Shown here: piece after piece, positions 15,654 through 25,089 of the stretch
How the letters are laid out: the number at the start of each line of letters is the position of its first letter
Numbering within the stretch: position 1 is the first letter of the stretch
From: Sphingobacteriales bacterium
GTDB taxonomy: Bacteria; Bacteroidota; Bacteroidia; Chitinophagales; Chitinophagaceae
Length of the DNA stretch: 64,000 nt
Assembly: GCA_016235125.1 (NCBI GenBank)
Contig: JACRLZ010000002.1
Span: forward strand, 1,016,977-1,080,976
Direction: 5' to 3'
Program-made: the position numbers and the translations under genes
The notes under the pieces: model-generated
Databases searched by the model: none
The model's input: only the letters and a program-made list of their open reading frames with translations
Told to the model about the DNA's origin: nothing

Positions 15654-16346
15654 ATGTGTTTCTCTGCTACAGCTAGTTTCGGAGCCGGCGCAATATTGGG
15701 AGTTGTTGGCATTATTGCTGTAGCAAAAGCAAAAACAAAGCCTCAAAGAGTATTTGCGACCATCCCACTGATCTTCGCAGTGCAGCAATTAACAGAGGGA
15801 ATACTTTGGCTTTCTTTGAAAAATGCTGAACTGCTGTCCTGGCAACCCTTACTTACTTATATATACCTTGTATTTGCCATGGCCGTCTGGCCGCTATGGG
15901 TTCCGCTTACCATCCGGTTGCTTGAAAAAGATAAAAAACGCAAAAGAATAATGAACGCATTAGTAGCGATTGGTGCAGCTGTTTCTATTATCGTTACCCT
16001 TGTACTTTCCATTTATCCTGTTGAAGTGATGACTCCACTATGCCTTACTTGTCCTGTGTCTCCCACACCGGGCATTCGTAATCACCTCCATTATGAATTC
16101 ACTTTCCCTGCTGCAGCAAAAAGCCTGATAGGAATGTTCACGGTACTTTACATAATGGCGACCATCGTTACTCCTTTTATATCCGGTATTAAAAAAATGA
16201 AATGGCTCGGTGTCGTTTTCCTTGTTTCCTATCTTTTCGCTGTCATCTTTTACAACAACTTTGTTGTTTCGGTATGGTGCTTTTTTGCTGCCCTGCTGAG
16301 TTTTGTGGTGCTATGGATAATACTGGAGTTGCGAAAGACAGCTTAA
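15654..16346 (+). CDS. DUF6629-like integral membrane protein
   Basis: 230 aa beginning MCFSATASFGAGAILGVVGI, the characteristic start of DUF6629 proteins as I recall them, with about seven hydrophobic segments and a loop CLTCPVSPTPGIRNHLHYEF between helices 4 and 5. Function of the family is unknown. It is divergent from the beta-helix gene (83 nt between starts) and convergent with the desaturase (3 nt between stops). Confidence 0.7.
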   Translation: MCFSATASFGAGAILGVVGIIAVAKAKTKPQRVFATIPLIFAVQQLTEGILWLSLKNAELLSWQPLLTYIYLVFAMAVWPLWVPLTIRLLEKDKKRKRIMNALVAIGAAVSIIVTLVLSIYPVEVMTPLCLTCPVSPTPGIRNHLHYEFTFPAAAKSLIGMFTVLYIMATIVTPFISGIKKMKWLGVVFLVSYLFAVIFYNNFVVSVWCFFAALLSFVVLWIILELRKTA

Positions 16347-16349
16347 GGA

Positions 16350-17123
16350 TTAATCAACGACAGCCGGTTCCAGTTCCACATTACTGTGCTTGTTTATCTT
16401 ATCAATCCTGATGATATGCAGCCAATTTAAAAAAAGCAAAACAGGATAAAGAAGATCAGCCTGGTACCAACGCCTGCCGAAATTAGCGGCAGAAGGTGTT
16501 TTATGATGGTTGTTGTGATAAGCTTCACCCAATAAGAATACATCCATGGGATATAAGTTTCGGGAAGTATTTTTCATCTTGAAATTGATAGTACCATATT
16601 TATGCGCAAACCAGTTGATGACGGCGCCATGAAATGCCACCATCGTTATATGAACAGGTAATAACAAAAACCACCATGCCGAAGGAGCGAATATTATGTA
16701 GAATGCCACATATATCCCAATCCAGATGACACGGGATACCCAGTTATTGGCGATTTTGTCAAATGCCTTCCAGTCAGGAAGGTTCTTTAAAAACCTTTCT
16801 TCTATCTCAATTTTATTGTTGAATACCCCCGCAGTGAAAGTGCGGCTTCGCCACATCATGGCGAATACATTATCATCATACCTGGGTGAATGCGGATCCT
16901 TTTCGGTATCCGTATATGCATGATGCATACGATGCATGATGGCGTACACTCTCGGACTTAAATACGAGGAACCCTGGCCGATATAAGCCAGTATGTAAAA
17001 AAAACGTTCCCAAAATTTGCTCATGCTGAAGGCAGCATGAGATGCGTAACGGTGTTGGAGAAATGTCTGAGAAAAGATCGCCAGGTACCAGTGACACAAA
17101 AAGAACACTAGAATTATTGACAT
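16350..17123 (-). CDS. Acyl-CoA (delta-9-type) fatty acid desaturase
   Basis: A 257-aa integral membrane di-iron enzyme with all three histidine boxes: HRYASH (about 24-29), HRMHH (about 64-68) and HNNHH (about 203-207), set between hydrophobic segments. It introduces a cis double bond into saturated acyl chains, adjusting membrane fluidity. It is shorter than many family members because the N-terminal extension is minimal, but the motif spacing is normal for the stearoyl-CoA desaturase-like group. Confidence 0.88.
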   Translation of the reverse strand: MSIILVFFLCHWYLAIFSQTFLQHRYASHAAFSMSKFWERFFYILAYIGQGSSYLSPRVYAIMHRMHHAYTDTEKDPHSPRYDDNVFAMMWRSRTFTAGVFNNKIEIEERFLKNLPDWKAFDKIANNWVSRVIWIGIYVAFYIIFAPSAWWFLLLPVHITMVAFHGAVINWFAHKYGTINFKMKNTSRNLYPMDVFLLGEAYHNNHHKTPSAANFGRRWYQADLLYPVLLFLNWLHIIRIDKINKHSNVELEPAVVD

Positions 17124-17299
17124 TAAAAAAACAGGGGACTAATAAAGAACTACGATGTTGACCTGTAAGATAGCTCTTATTGGCCACCTGGCCTATTTTA
17201 ATTTATCAAATCACTTCGTTTTACCATTAGCTTATGAGTTTTCATTGCAATTGATCTCATTAAGACATTAATTGTAGATTTATACAAACAAACCTTTGT

Positions 17300-18337
17300 A
17301 TGAAATATTGTCTGCTACCGGTTTTGTCTTTATTGTTCATGGTTTCAGCAAAAGCTGCTGATAAAGATTCAACTATTTATTACAATCTTCCTGATAGTAT
17401 AAAAGCAGTGCAGTTTATGGCGGAGATAACAGTAACATCTTTTAATGCAAAGAAATTCAGTAGGGTTGGTATCAAAACAGATGCTGTAAGTCTCACTCTC
17501 ACAAAATATGCCATGAGCAAACAACGAGGTATCCAATTCCTTTTTCCTGCATACGCTGATATGCCGGCAAGAGGATTAAATGTTAATGCTGATCATAGAT
17601 TCGCCGATATGGGATTCAAATACGAATGGGAAATCAATGAAACTTATAAATTACTTATTGCCCAGGCGGCAGATTCGGCTGGCAATTATTCTTTATACAG
17701 CGGATATGTATTCCTTCCCCGGGAAAACAAATGGAAATTGATCGGCACCTGTAAAATTGAAGGGCGATGGAATACCATACAACAACCGGCTTTTTATTAT
17801 TACAACTGGGGAAAAGAAGAAATGAAGGTTAATACCGGACAAGTATGGATCCAGCGCAGCAACGGCTCCTGGAAAAACCTAAAAGATGAAAACCTGCCTC
17901 CACCGGTAATTAATCTTTATGGGCACATTGACAGCATTGCACAACGGCAGAAGGATATAAAGACAATTGAAGATGCTGTCGCCTCCGGGAAAATAGATGT
18001 AAAGGAAAATGAACAGGGAGTTTATTACACTATGATGAAAGAAGGAACGGGCCGGCAGGTGACAGTAAATGACACTGTAACTGTTTTTTACAAAGGATAT
18101 TTATTTGCAAACGATTCTGTTTTTGACCAAACTAAAGACAAGCCCGCCACTTTTCCCCTCAAAAGATTAATTAGAGGATGGCAGATCGGTGTGCCGCTTT
18201 GCAGGGTAGGTGGAAAAATAAAACTCGTCATTCCATCAGACCTTGCCTATTCCATCCGTACAAGGGCTGCTAAAATTCCACCTAACAGCATCCTTGTATT
18301 TGAAATTGAAGTGCTGGAGGCTAAGGCCCTACAATGA
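17300..18337 (+). CDS. Secreted DUF3472-like protein with C-terminal FKBP peptidyl-prolyl isomerase
   Basis: 345 aa. The signal peptide (MKYCLLPVLSLLFMVSAKAA) is followed by a beta-rich domain of about 180 residues with YSGYVFLPRENKWKLIGTCK, resembling DUF3472. A C-terminal FKBP domain (about 245-343) has VFYKGYLFANDSVFDQT, RGWQIGVPLCRVGGKIKLVIPSDLAY and IPPNSILVFEIEVLE. FKBPs catalyse cis-trans isomerisation at proline; the export signal places it in the periplasm. AYSIRTRA replaces the usual AYG, so catalytic efficiency may differ. It stands alone. Confidence 0.85.
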   Translation: MKYCLLPVLSLLFMVSAKAADKDSTIYYNLPDSIKAVQFMAEITVTSFNAKKFSRVGIKTDAVSLTLTKYAMSKQRGIQFLFPAYADMPARGLNVNADHRFADMGFKYEWEINETYKLLIAQAADSAGNYSLYSGYVFLPRENKWKLIGTCKIEGRWNTIQQPAFYYYNWGKEEMKVNTGQVWIQRSNGSWKNLKDENLPPPVINLYGHIDSIAQRQKDIKTIEDAVASGKIDVKENEQGVYYTMMKEGTGRQVTVNDTVTVFYKGYLFANDSVFDQTKDKPATFPLKRLIRGWQIGVPLCRVGGKIKLVIPSDLAYSIRTRAAKIPPNSILVFEIEVLEAKALQ

Positions 18338-18376
18338 TAATTGCATTGATATTGATAAACTGCAGCACAGCTCATT

Positions 18377-19195
18377 CTATTTTTTTCTGTTCTTTATTTC
18401 TTTTTTAGCAGTCTTTGCATGCGGGTTTTGCATTGCATTTCTTCTCCGGGTGGTAAACCATGCAATAAAAAGGGGTAGGCCAATAACGCCTATCAGCCAT
18501 TGCCAGTACTTTTCAATGAAGTTTCCTATCCCTTTTCCCAGGCTTCCTTTGCGCTGCCGGGAAAAAATTGTAATGGAATGATGCCTCGTTTCAGGGCTTC
18601 CTATGCCAAGCCCTGTTTCATCCACCTGGGAAATGCTGAGGATCAACTCATGATTTCCCTGTTTTAGCGGTGTTACATTCCATTGCCATACCATCTTATT
18701 CTTTTTTTCATCGTAGGTCCTGATATCCGATTTTCCGCCAAGCAGTTCAATTAAAAAATTAGGATCTTTTTCCGTAGCCTTATCTTCCAATGTGGCACTC
18801 ATCCTAAAACTGATCTCCTGTGTACTGTCGACTACCATTACTTTTCCGCCCGGTTCGGAGATATCACTCACCTTGGCTTCCAGTTCAGCAGGAGAAATAT
18901 CTTTTCCCATAGCCAGCGTGGCTATATAAGTGGAATCAACTCTCATAGTATCCCGGGTATGGAACTCAAGCAGGTTCTTTACCCGCTGGTATTCTTCACG
19001 GTCAGGATAGTACTCGTTTCCATATGTGATATTGCTGTCTATAACATAATGATGCGACCCGGAATCCAGCAAATGCATACGAATACTGTCCTCATGGGTC
19101 AATTTACGGGGAGACTCAGCTGTATTGCAAGCCAATAGATACAATAGCAGCAAGTATGCCGGCAACAGGAAGATTGCAGAGCGGCTTTTGCTCAT
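18377..19195 (-). CDS. Lipoprotein with C-terminal membrane anchor, unknown function
   Basis: 272 aa: lipobox LLAC at 20-23, a soluble alpha/beta-looking domain containing AMGKDISPAELEAKVSD and FRMSATLEDKA, and a C-terminal transmembrane helix (WLIGVIGLPLFIAWFTT, about 238-254) followed by a basic tail. A lipid anchor plus a trailing helix is an odd combination: either the N-terminus is an uncleaved anchor or the protein is attached at both ends. I do not recognise the family. Convergent with the FKBP gene. Confidence 0.6.
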   Translation of the reverse strand: MSKSRSAIFLLPAYLLLLYLLACNTAESPRKLTHEDSIRMHLLDSGSHHYVIDSNITYGNEYYPDREEYQRVKNLLEFHTRDTMRVDSTYIATLAMGKDISPAELEAKVSDISEPGGKVMVVDSTQEISFRMSATLEDKATEKDPNFLIELLGGKSDIRTYDEKKNKMVWQWNVTPLKQGNHELILSISQVDETGLGIGSPETRHHSITIFSRQRKGSLGKGIGNFIEKYWQWLIGVIGLPLFIAWFTTRRRNAMQNPHAKTAKKEIKNRKK

Positions 19196-19363
19196 ATGAT
19201 AATTTGATACAGAAATTTAAAGAAATTACTGCAATGAGAAAAATATCATTCCTGACATGCGAAATTGCAGAACGACAGAAATATTGAGCCGATCGGATTA
19301 TTTCGCCAGTTCATTTTTTTTCAGAACTTTAATGTCCCGGATCTGAAACTCAAAATTGCTGTT

Positions 19364-20194
19364 ATGAAACCAAAATCATTTTTATGGATAACAATATTTG
19401 CCTGCATGATGGTATTAATTTCCTGCAGCAGCAACGACAAAAAAAAGGAGGCCGAAATGAAAGAACCCAAATTAAAAGAAGAAAATATCAGTTATAATAT
19501 TGACAGTCTGAAAATGGATGGCTATGTGGTGTACGATGAAAATATGGAAGGCAAGCGTCCCGCAGTGCTGGTGCTGCATGAATGGTGGGGACTCAATGAT
19601 TATGCAAAACGCAGGGCAAGGGAACTGGCAAACCTTGGCTATATCGCCCTGGCTGTGGATATGTATGGAAATGGCAGAAGAGCCGATAATCCCACCGATG
19701 CAGGCAATCTTGCCATGCCATTTTACAAAGACCCGCAAATGGCAAAAAAGCATTTTGGAGCAGCTCTGAATAAATTCAAAACCTATGGCCAGGTTGATGC
19801 AAACAATATCGGCGCTATTGGTTACTGTTTCGGCGGAGGAATATTATTAAATCTTGCCCGGATGGGTGAAGATTTAAAAGGAGTTGTGAGTTTTCATGGC
19901 AGTTTGGTTGGAACTCCTGCTGATAAAAACCTGCTGAAAGCCCAGATTCTTGTCTGCCATGGCAATGCCGATCCCTTTGTTCCTGACACCGAAGTAGCTC
20001 AATTCAAAAAACAGATGGACTCTATCGGAGCCAAATACAGTTTTAAAGGCTATGATGGCGCCCTCCATGCTTTTACCAACCCGGATGCAACGGCCAATGG
20101 GAAAAAATTCAACCTGCCTATCGCTTATAATGCTGCGGCAGATACCGCCTCATGGACTGAAATGAAAGATTTTTTCAAAAAAATCTTCAAATAG
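19364..20194 (+). CDS. Dienelactone hydrolase-family lipoprotein
   Basis: 276 aa from ATG 19364, chosen because it gives a proper lipoprotein signal (MKPKSFLWIT..VLISC, lipid-attached C21); the frame is open to 19265. The alpha/beta-hydrolase core has HEWWGLNDY (oxyanion region), nucleophile C155 in GYCFGGG, acid D203 in HGNADPFVP and H235 in GALHAFTNP, the Cys-Asp-His triad of dienelactone hydrolases. An exported member is likely to hydrolyse lactones or esters outside the cytoplasm; the substrate is unknown. Confidence 0.85.
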   Translation: MKPKSFLWITIFACMMVLISCSSNDKKKEAEMKEPKLKEENISYNIDSLKMDGYVVYDENMEGKRPAVLVLHEWWGLNDYAKRRARELANLGYIALAVDMYGNGRRADNPTDAGNLAMPFYKDPQMAKKHFGAALNKFKTYGQVDANNIGAIGYCFGGGILLNLARMGEDLKGVVSFHGSLVGTPADKNLLKAQILVCHGNADPFVPDTEVAQFKKQMDSIGAKYSFKGYDGALHAFTNPDATANGKKFNLPIAYNAAADTASWTEMKDFFKKIFK

Positions 20195-20216
20195 CCAGCT
20201 ATTGCTCAATGATTCT

Positions 20217-20250
20217 AAAGACTCTGAAAAAAGCAGGGTCTTTTTTATTT
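20217..20250 (+). terminator. Rho-independent terminator after the dienelactone hydrolase gene
   Basis: AAAGACTCTG, an eight-base loop, CAGGGTCTTT with one G-U pair, then a run of T. It lies 22 nt past the stop codon. Confidence 0.8.
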
Positions 20251-20393
20251 TAAACATTCTTTCTAAGGCACTTAATTATAGATGTTTGCACAAAATACGG
20301 TCAGGCAGAATCGTAATTTTTCTTAGTAAAAGCTATGAATTGTAAAAAGTAGTTTCTATTTTGTCAACCCTTTCGGACTTAAATCGGACACCT

Positions 20394-21104
20394 TTGAAAA
20401 AAACAATTGCCACCCTATTTGTAGCCAGCCTGTGCTTGCTCGCCTGTACTAAATCAGAGTTACTAAGACCCTCTGCAATAGAGTTGTGTGTACCGCAGAC
20501 AAACAATCCTGCGGGAAAATCGTACAACAATGATTCTATCATAGCCTATAGCTGCACCAATAAGCACTGCGGCATCCTTCCTTTAAGCACCAGGAATTAT
20601 TGGATCTACGAGGATTCTGTTTTCAATAACGGAGTTTTCGTAAAAGTTCAATACGATACTTTGAAATATTCTGTCACAAAAAGATCACTAAGCGACGGGC
20701 TCACCTGGTGGGAGTCAAGTGTGAACATCGGACTTCCCAATCTTTTATATGCTAATGATTCAACCTTCTTTGGTCTTACAGACAGGTTATTCACCCCTGG
20801 TTTTAAAGATGTAAAAAAAGAATTTGGCTTATTCGCAGGTGATTCGGTAAAATACCTTACCAGTTTTAATGATATAGCAGCCCAGGGCCGTTCATTGAAA
20901 ATCGGAAACACTCTGAAGACTGAAAATGACTCATTTGATAATTGTCTTTACTTTGAAAAAAATGCCCGCAATTATCGTAAAGACCAGGTATTCTTTAAAG
21001 AAGGTATTGGGGTCATTAAATACATCCGGGAGGAAGCGCCGATGGGCCAGCGGGTGATTAAGCTGCAACAGATTTCTACACTGGTGGCTTATCATATTGA
21101 GTAA
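20394..21104 (+). CDS. Lipoprotein of unknown function, TTG start
   Basis: About 236 aa. No ATG fits; a TTG at 20394 gives the standard lipoprotein signal MKKTIATLFVASLCLLAC, while another in-frame TTG at 20361 would add 11 residues. The mature part has NYWIYEDSVFNNGVFVKVQYDT and GVIKYIREEAPMGQRVIKLQQIS, a pattern seen in many outer-membrane-anchored Bacteroidota lipoproteins of beta-sheet type. No motif tells its role. It lies 33 nt before the radical SAM gene and may share its transcript. Confidence 0.65.
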   Translation: MKKTIATLFVASLCLLACTKSELLRPSAIELCVPQTNNPAGKSYNNDSIIAYSCTNKHCGILPLSTRNYWIYEDSVFNNGVFVKVQYDTLKYSVTKRSLSDGLTWWESSVNIGLPNLLYANDSTFFGLTDRLFTPGFKDVKKEFGLFAGDSVKYLTSFNDIAAQGRSLKIGNTLKTENDSFDNCLYFEKNARNYRKDQVFFKEGIGVIKYIREEAPMGQRVIKLQQISTLVAYHIE

Positions 21105-21137
21105 GCCAACTCACTGCTGATTACCTAACTTTATTTC

Positions 21138-22028
21138 ATGCTTCATTACAAGCAGGTAAAATCTGTTTTAAATAAACATAAAAAACGGGATAGCTGGTTT
21201 TTGGATGATTACTCCGTGAATCCATATGAAGGATGCAGCTGCAATTGCCTTTATTGTTACATACGGGGAAGCAAGTATGACGAAAATATGGATGAAGGGC
21301 TTGCTGTAAAAGCAAATGCCCTTCAAATCCTGGAAAAACAATTGGCGGCAAGGGCCAAAAAAAATCAATATGGGATTGTCGCAATAGGTTCCGGTACGGA
21401 TGCCTACATACATCATGAACAGAAAGAGCAGCAGACCCTCGGTATGCTTCAACTCATGTTAAAGCATCGTTTTCCTGTTTTCATCAGTACGAAATGCACT
21501 TTGGTTACCAGAGACATTGAATTGCTCAAAGAAATTGACAAAGCAGCCATATTGCCGGAAGATCTTCAGCACACCCTTAAAAGAGGCGTGATTCTTTCGG
21601 TTTCTGTATCCACCATGAATGAAAATATCAGCAATATGCTTGAACCGGGAGCAACTTCCCCTCAGCAAAGAATGGAACTGTTGAAAAAACTAAAACAGGA
21701 GGGTTTCCTGGCAGGTGTGAATGCAATTCCTGTTTTGCCATATATCTCAGATCCGGATCCGGAGCTTGAAGAAATAATTGTCGCTGCAAAAGAGTCCGGG
21801 GCTGATTATATTCTCGTTGGTGGATTAACATTGTTTGGAAATGGAATAGCTGACAGCAAGACCCTGTACTATAAGTTTCTCGAAAGATATGATGCATCGC
21901 TGCTGTCAAAATACCGGGCATTGTATGGTGAAAACTTTTACACTCCCTTCTCCTATCAAAACCAATTGAAAGAAAAAGCAGAAAGGCTATGCAGAAAATA
22001 TAAGATCAGGAGCAACATTATTGAATGA
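21138..22028 (+). CDS. Radical SAM protein (SPL/Rv2578c-like)
   Basis: A 296-aa radical SAM protein: the 4Fe-4S motif CxxxCxxC is C33, C37 and C40 in EGCSCNCLYCYIRG, preceded by NPYEGCS, the start typical of the spore photoproduct lyase-like/Rv2578c group. Later segments (SVSVSTMNENISNMLEPGATSPQQRMELLKKL and VNAIPVLPYISD) fit the TIM-barrel core. Substrate unknown; relatives include DNA photoproduct lyases, and the next gene is an alkylation-repair-like protein, a hint of a DNA-repair context only. Confidence 0.85.
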   Translation: MLHYKQVKSVLNKHKKRDSWFLDDYSVNPYEGCSCNCLYCYIRGSKYDENMDEGLAVKANALQILEKQLAARAKKNQYGIVAIGSGTDAYIHHEQKEQQTLGMLQLMLKHRFPVFISTKCTLVTRDIELLKEIDKAAILPEDLQHTLKRGVILSVSVSTMNENISNMLEPGATSPQQRMELLKKLKQEGFLAGVNAIPVLPYISDPDPELEEIIVAAKESGADYILVGGLTLFGNGIADSKTLYYKFLERYDASLLSKYRALYGENFYTPFSYQNQLKEKAERLCRKYKIRSNIIE

Positions 22029-22029
22029 A

Positions 22030-22602
22030 ATGTCAAAAGAACTTAACGAAATACAAAAGACTCTAAAAGCCAGATCCAATGCGGCTGCCAAAGCGGCACA
22101 TGAAAAATTTGTTCCGGGTTCTGAAGAAAGGCTGTATGGGGTAAGAACTCCCGTTTTAAATGACCTGGCAAAACAATATAAGACGGGTGGATTTGATCTC
22201 GTAACTGAATTATGGAGAGCTGGTGCTTTGGAAGAAAAAATCCTTGCCCTCAAGATACTTGGAAGAATTGCAAAGAAAGATCCGGAACAATCACTAAAAA
22301 TAATTCAGTTATTCGCCAAAAACATTGGCAACTGGGCTGTTTGCGATGCAATGGGTATGCAGGCACTAAAGCCAATCGTAAAAACCCATCAGAAAGAAAT
22401 ATTTGAACTGGCACGGAAGTATAACCACTCAAAAGACTTCTGGCAACGAAGGTTATCGCTTGTTTTGGTGGAATGGTATACCCGAGTAAAAGCATTGCAT
22501 CCTGAAATCAAAAAACTGGCTGCTAACCTTGAAAACGATGAAGAGTATTATGTACGAAAAGCTGTTGTGTGGATCAGGAAAAATTTTGCCAAAGGAAAAT
22601 AA
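22030..22602 (+). CDS. DNA alkylation repair protein, AlkD-like
   Basis: 190 aa from ATG 22030, one base after the previous stop; an in-frame TTG at 22021 overlaps that stop and is less likely. The sequence is all-helical with HEAT-like repeats: YGVRTPVLNDLAKQYK, LGRIAKKDPEQSLKIIQLFAKNIGNWAVCDAMG and FWQRRLSLVLVEWYTR, with NWAVCD and the terminal YYVRKAVVWIRKNF typical of AlkD relatives. AlkD is a base-flipping-independent glycosylase for bulky or cationic alkylpurines. It forms an operon with the radical SAM gene. Confidence 0.82.
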   Translation: MSKELNEIQKTLKARSNAAAKAAHEKFVPGSEERLYGVRTPVLNDLAKQYKTGGFDLVTELWRAGALEEKILALKILGRIAKKDPEQSLKIIQLFAKNIGNWAVCDAMGMQALKPIVKTHQKEIFELARKYNHSKDFWQRRLSLVLVEWYTRVKALHPEIKKLAANLENDEEYYVRKAVVWIRKNFAKGK

Positions 22603-22605
22603 CAG

Positions 22606-22642
22606 AAAACCCCCGACGATGAATGCCGGGGGTTGTTTTTTG
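22606..22642 (+). terminator. Rho-independent terminator after the AlkD-like gene
   Basis: AACCCCCG, loop, CGGGGGTT, then GTTTTTTG. A strong G-C stem with a T run just past the stop at 22602; it may act in both directions, as the next gene is convergent. Confidence 0.88.
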
Positions 22643-22660
22643 CTTTGCTGTTTATGCTGA

Positions 22661-23587
22661 TTATGGAAGGATAATCACTCTCTGGCTGTTACCGTTGTTC
22701 CATGTCAACAGCGCTTTGTTATCACAATCGCCGTTGTTGGGGAATCCGAAGTCAAGTTTCAGCACTCTGTCATTGATCTTGATCTTCAGCGTACCGTCAC
22801 TTATCCAGTGGCAGGCTACTTTTTTGATCAGAGGATCTACCGTATTGATCAAAACTGTTTTTCCGTTGTTGAACACCGTTTGTGAATTTCCGGTAATCTC
22901 ATACACATCGTCACGACATATATTGGTAAGCATTCCGGCGATCTGTTTTACATTTTTAATTCCTTCGTAGGTATAACCTCTTCCGCTGGGGAATGTAACC
23001 TTACAGTTTATGGCTGCAATTTTCCATTTGTGTACAGGGGGTACTGAAAGATTGCTGAACACTTTGGTTCCTTCGATATGCACCCTGTTCACATAGTAAT
23101 TCACAAAAGTGAGAGTTACTACTGATCCGGGTCTGCGGATGGGGCCTGTGAAATGAAGAACGATCTTACCGCTTCTTACTTTACCATCACGGCCACGGCA
23201 GCTGTCGCCAAAATCTATTACAACAGTTTTGGGATAAGTGCTGTCGTTGGGAGTTACAGTGATGGTGGCGCAATCGCCGATTCTTTGACGAAGTTCAAAG
23301 AAAGTAGGAAGAAAAGGACGACCCTGCAGGTTATTGGCAGCAAGACCTTCTACGCCAAATCCTCCGGCATTGCCTTCTTCTTCGGCAGCCGTAAAGGAAA
23401 TATCGTCTGCATCATCAAAGCTGGCTTCGGCCTGTGAGCTTTCATCCGATAAATTGGCTGCTTCTTCTTCGGTAACGGTTGAGGAATCTGTCAGGCTGTT
23501 TTCTTTCTGACATGCTGTAAAAATAAAGGTGGAAAATAATATTGCTATAGCAGCAATAAAGATCCGGTTAATTGAGATAGTTTTCAT
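22661..23587 (-). CDS. Lipoprotein of unknown function
   Basis: 308 aa with a lipobox (FTAC at about 23-26, then QKENS), an acidic linker rich in D, E, S and A (about 30-75) and a beta-rich domain containing two cysteine pairs (GDCATI/DSCRGRDGKV and INCKVTFPSG/NICRDDVYE). Proteins of this layout are common in Chitinophagaceae genomes, but I cannot name a family or role. Probably outer-membrane anchored. Confidence 0.65.
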   Translation of the reverse strand: MKTISINRIFIAAIAILFSTFIFTACQKENSLTDSSTVTEEEAANLSDESSQAEASFDDADDISFTAAEEEGNAGGFGVEGLAANNLQGRPFLPTFFELRQRIGDCATITVTPNDSTYPKTVVIDFGDSCRGRDGKVRSGKIVLHFTGPIRRPGSVVTLTFVNYYVNRVHIEGTKVFSNLSVPPVHKWKIAAINCKVTFPSGRGYTYEGIKNVKQIAGMLTNICRDDVYEITGNSQTVFNNGKTVLINTVDPLIKKVACHWISDGTLKIKINDRVLKLDFGFPNNGDCDNKALLTWNNGNSQRVIILP

Positions 23588-23688
23588 GGCTATACTTTTA
23601 GGGTTTCAAATTCATTTAACGCAACATTGGAACTGGCAGGAGGCCGAAAGTTTAACAGAACGCCAAAAAATTATATTTTACCGGATTA

Positions 23689-24594
23689 ATGAAAGAGATA
23701 ATCAGTTATATACGCAGTTATTTTATTGAAACAAACAAAGTCATTTTACTATGCACTACCCTGTTTACCGGTATTCTTATTTTTTTAAATTATTATTATT
23801 CCATCGACAGCAATATAAGCCGGCATGAATCGTTCGCATATCACTTTATCGCCAGATATGTGATTTTCCTGCCGGCTTTTGCCATACCTTATCTTTTATA
23901 CCAATTCATTAGCGAAAAAAAATATTTACAGCAAAACCGTTTCATTATTCTTTTACTCCTCGCCCCGGCTATATTTTCACTGAAGATCGCCATTGATATA
24001 CCCTTTCACATTACTGATGATTTTGACAGGAATCGCTTCTGGGAACAAACATTTTATTGGCCAATGCTGGTTATTATTACCGGAACCATCCTTTTCATCA
24101 TCTGGAAAATATTTGACAGAGTTCAGCCTTTTTATGGAATACGGACAAAAGGAATAAACTGGAAACCCTACCTGTTGATGCTCCTGATTATGCTGCCATT
24201 GGTTGCCGCTGCTTCCACACAGCCAGATTTTCTGGAAATGTATCCAAAATTAAAGTTGATAACAGGCCAGAATGATCATGGCATAACATGGTATCACAAA
24301 CTTTTGTTTGAACTTTCTTACGGCAGCGACTTCATCACCATTGAACTTTTCTTCCGTGGTTTTTTAATACTTGCCTTTATCAAATGGGCGGGCAAGGATG
24401 CAATATTGCCAATGGCCTGCTTTTACTGCAGCATTCATTTTGGAAAACCCTTGGGCGAATGCATCAGCTCTTATTTCGGCGGAATGATCCTCGGAATTGT
24501 TGTTTACAATACCCGTTCCATCTTTGGAGGATTGATCGTTCATCTCGGTATTGCGTGGATGATGGAGGTCGGCGGATATATCGGGAATGCTTAA
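23689..24594 (+). CDS. CPBP-family (CAAX-like) intramembrane protease
   Basis: A 301-aa protein with seven or eight hydrophobic segments. Near residue 220, ITIELFFRGFLIL matches the E-x-x-x-R motif region of CPBP proteases (usually EExxxR; here the first Glu is Ile), and YCSIHFGKP supplies the next conserved histidine, followed by GGMILGIVVYNTRSIFGGLIVHLGIAW with the final H. These are glutamate-type intramembrane peptidases or scaffold proteins. The missing first Glu makes activity uncertain. The gene is convergent with rnpB. Confidence 0.75.
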   Translation: MKEIISYIRSYFIETNKVILLCTTLFTGILIFLNYYYSIDSNISRHESFAYHFIARYVIFLPAFAIPYLLYQFISEKKYLQQNRFIILLLLAPAIFSLKIAIDIPFHITDDFDRNRFWEQTFYWPMLVIITGTILFIIWKIFDRVQPFYGIRTKGINWKPYLLMLLIMLPLVAAASTQPDFLEMYPKLKLITGQNDHGITWYHKLLFELSYGSDFITIELFFRGFLILAFIKWAGKDAILPMACFYCSIHFGKPLGECISSYFGGMILGIVVYNTRSIFGGLIVHLGIAWMMEVGGYIGNA

Positions 24595-24634
24595 AGCTGA
24601 GCCACGGTTTCAAACCATGGCACAGTTTTAAAAA

Positions 24635-25059
24635 GCTACAAGCCTGTAAGCCGGATTCTGTCTCACCCGCCGAAGCCTCGGCGTAGGCGGGTTTTGGACT
24701 ATCATTTATCTGTCCCGATAATTACTTATCGGGATCAATCTGCCTACCCTCCATGATCCTCCTCCGCTAAAGCTTCGGAAGACACAGCGAACAGCTGCAT
24801 TTCATGGTATACGTGGCATTTCAGCATGCAAGGTTTACCCACTAATAATGTTACCATCAAAAGTCGTAGGCTCTTACCCTACGTTTTCACCCTTACACCC
24901 GACAAGTCGGGGCGGTTATTTTCTGTGGCACTGTCTGTCCCTTGTTGTTGGTGAAAACACCAACAACGGCGGGCCCGGCTCTTCACCGGTGCATTGCTCT
25001 GTGCTGTCCGGACTTTCCTACCCAACTGGAAGCGTCGGATCGATAGCCTGGCTTGTAGC
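24635..25059 (-). ncRNA. rnpB: RNase P RNA (class A)
   Basis: Read on the minus strand, the 5' end GCTACAAGCC pairs perfectly with the 3' end GGCTTGTAGC to form P1. The conserved GGAAAGTCCGGACAGCACAG lies about 50 nt from the 5' end and ACAGAATCCGGCTTA just before the 3' end. It is the catalytic RNA that trims tRNA 5' leaders. Length about 425 nt. Two extra palindromes in peripheral helices (CCCGCC...GGCGGG near 24668-24691 and TCCCGATAATTACTTATCGGGA) resemble dispersed extragenic palindromes. Short ORFs that overlap this RNA are spurious. Confidence 0.96.
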
Positions 25060-25089
25060 GAACAGCAAATTTAATCAGTAAAGTCAGTA

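Noticed and set aside
24601..24634. Bidirectional terminator between the CPBP gene and rnpB
   Set aside because: A stem (CCACGGTTT/AAACCATGG) exists but no good T run follows on either strand, so I do not list it.
24384..25081. Plus-strand ORFs across rnpB
   Set aside because: They run through conserved RNase P RNA helices or the end of the CPBP gene in another frame.
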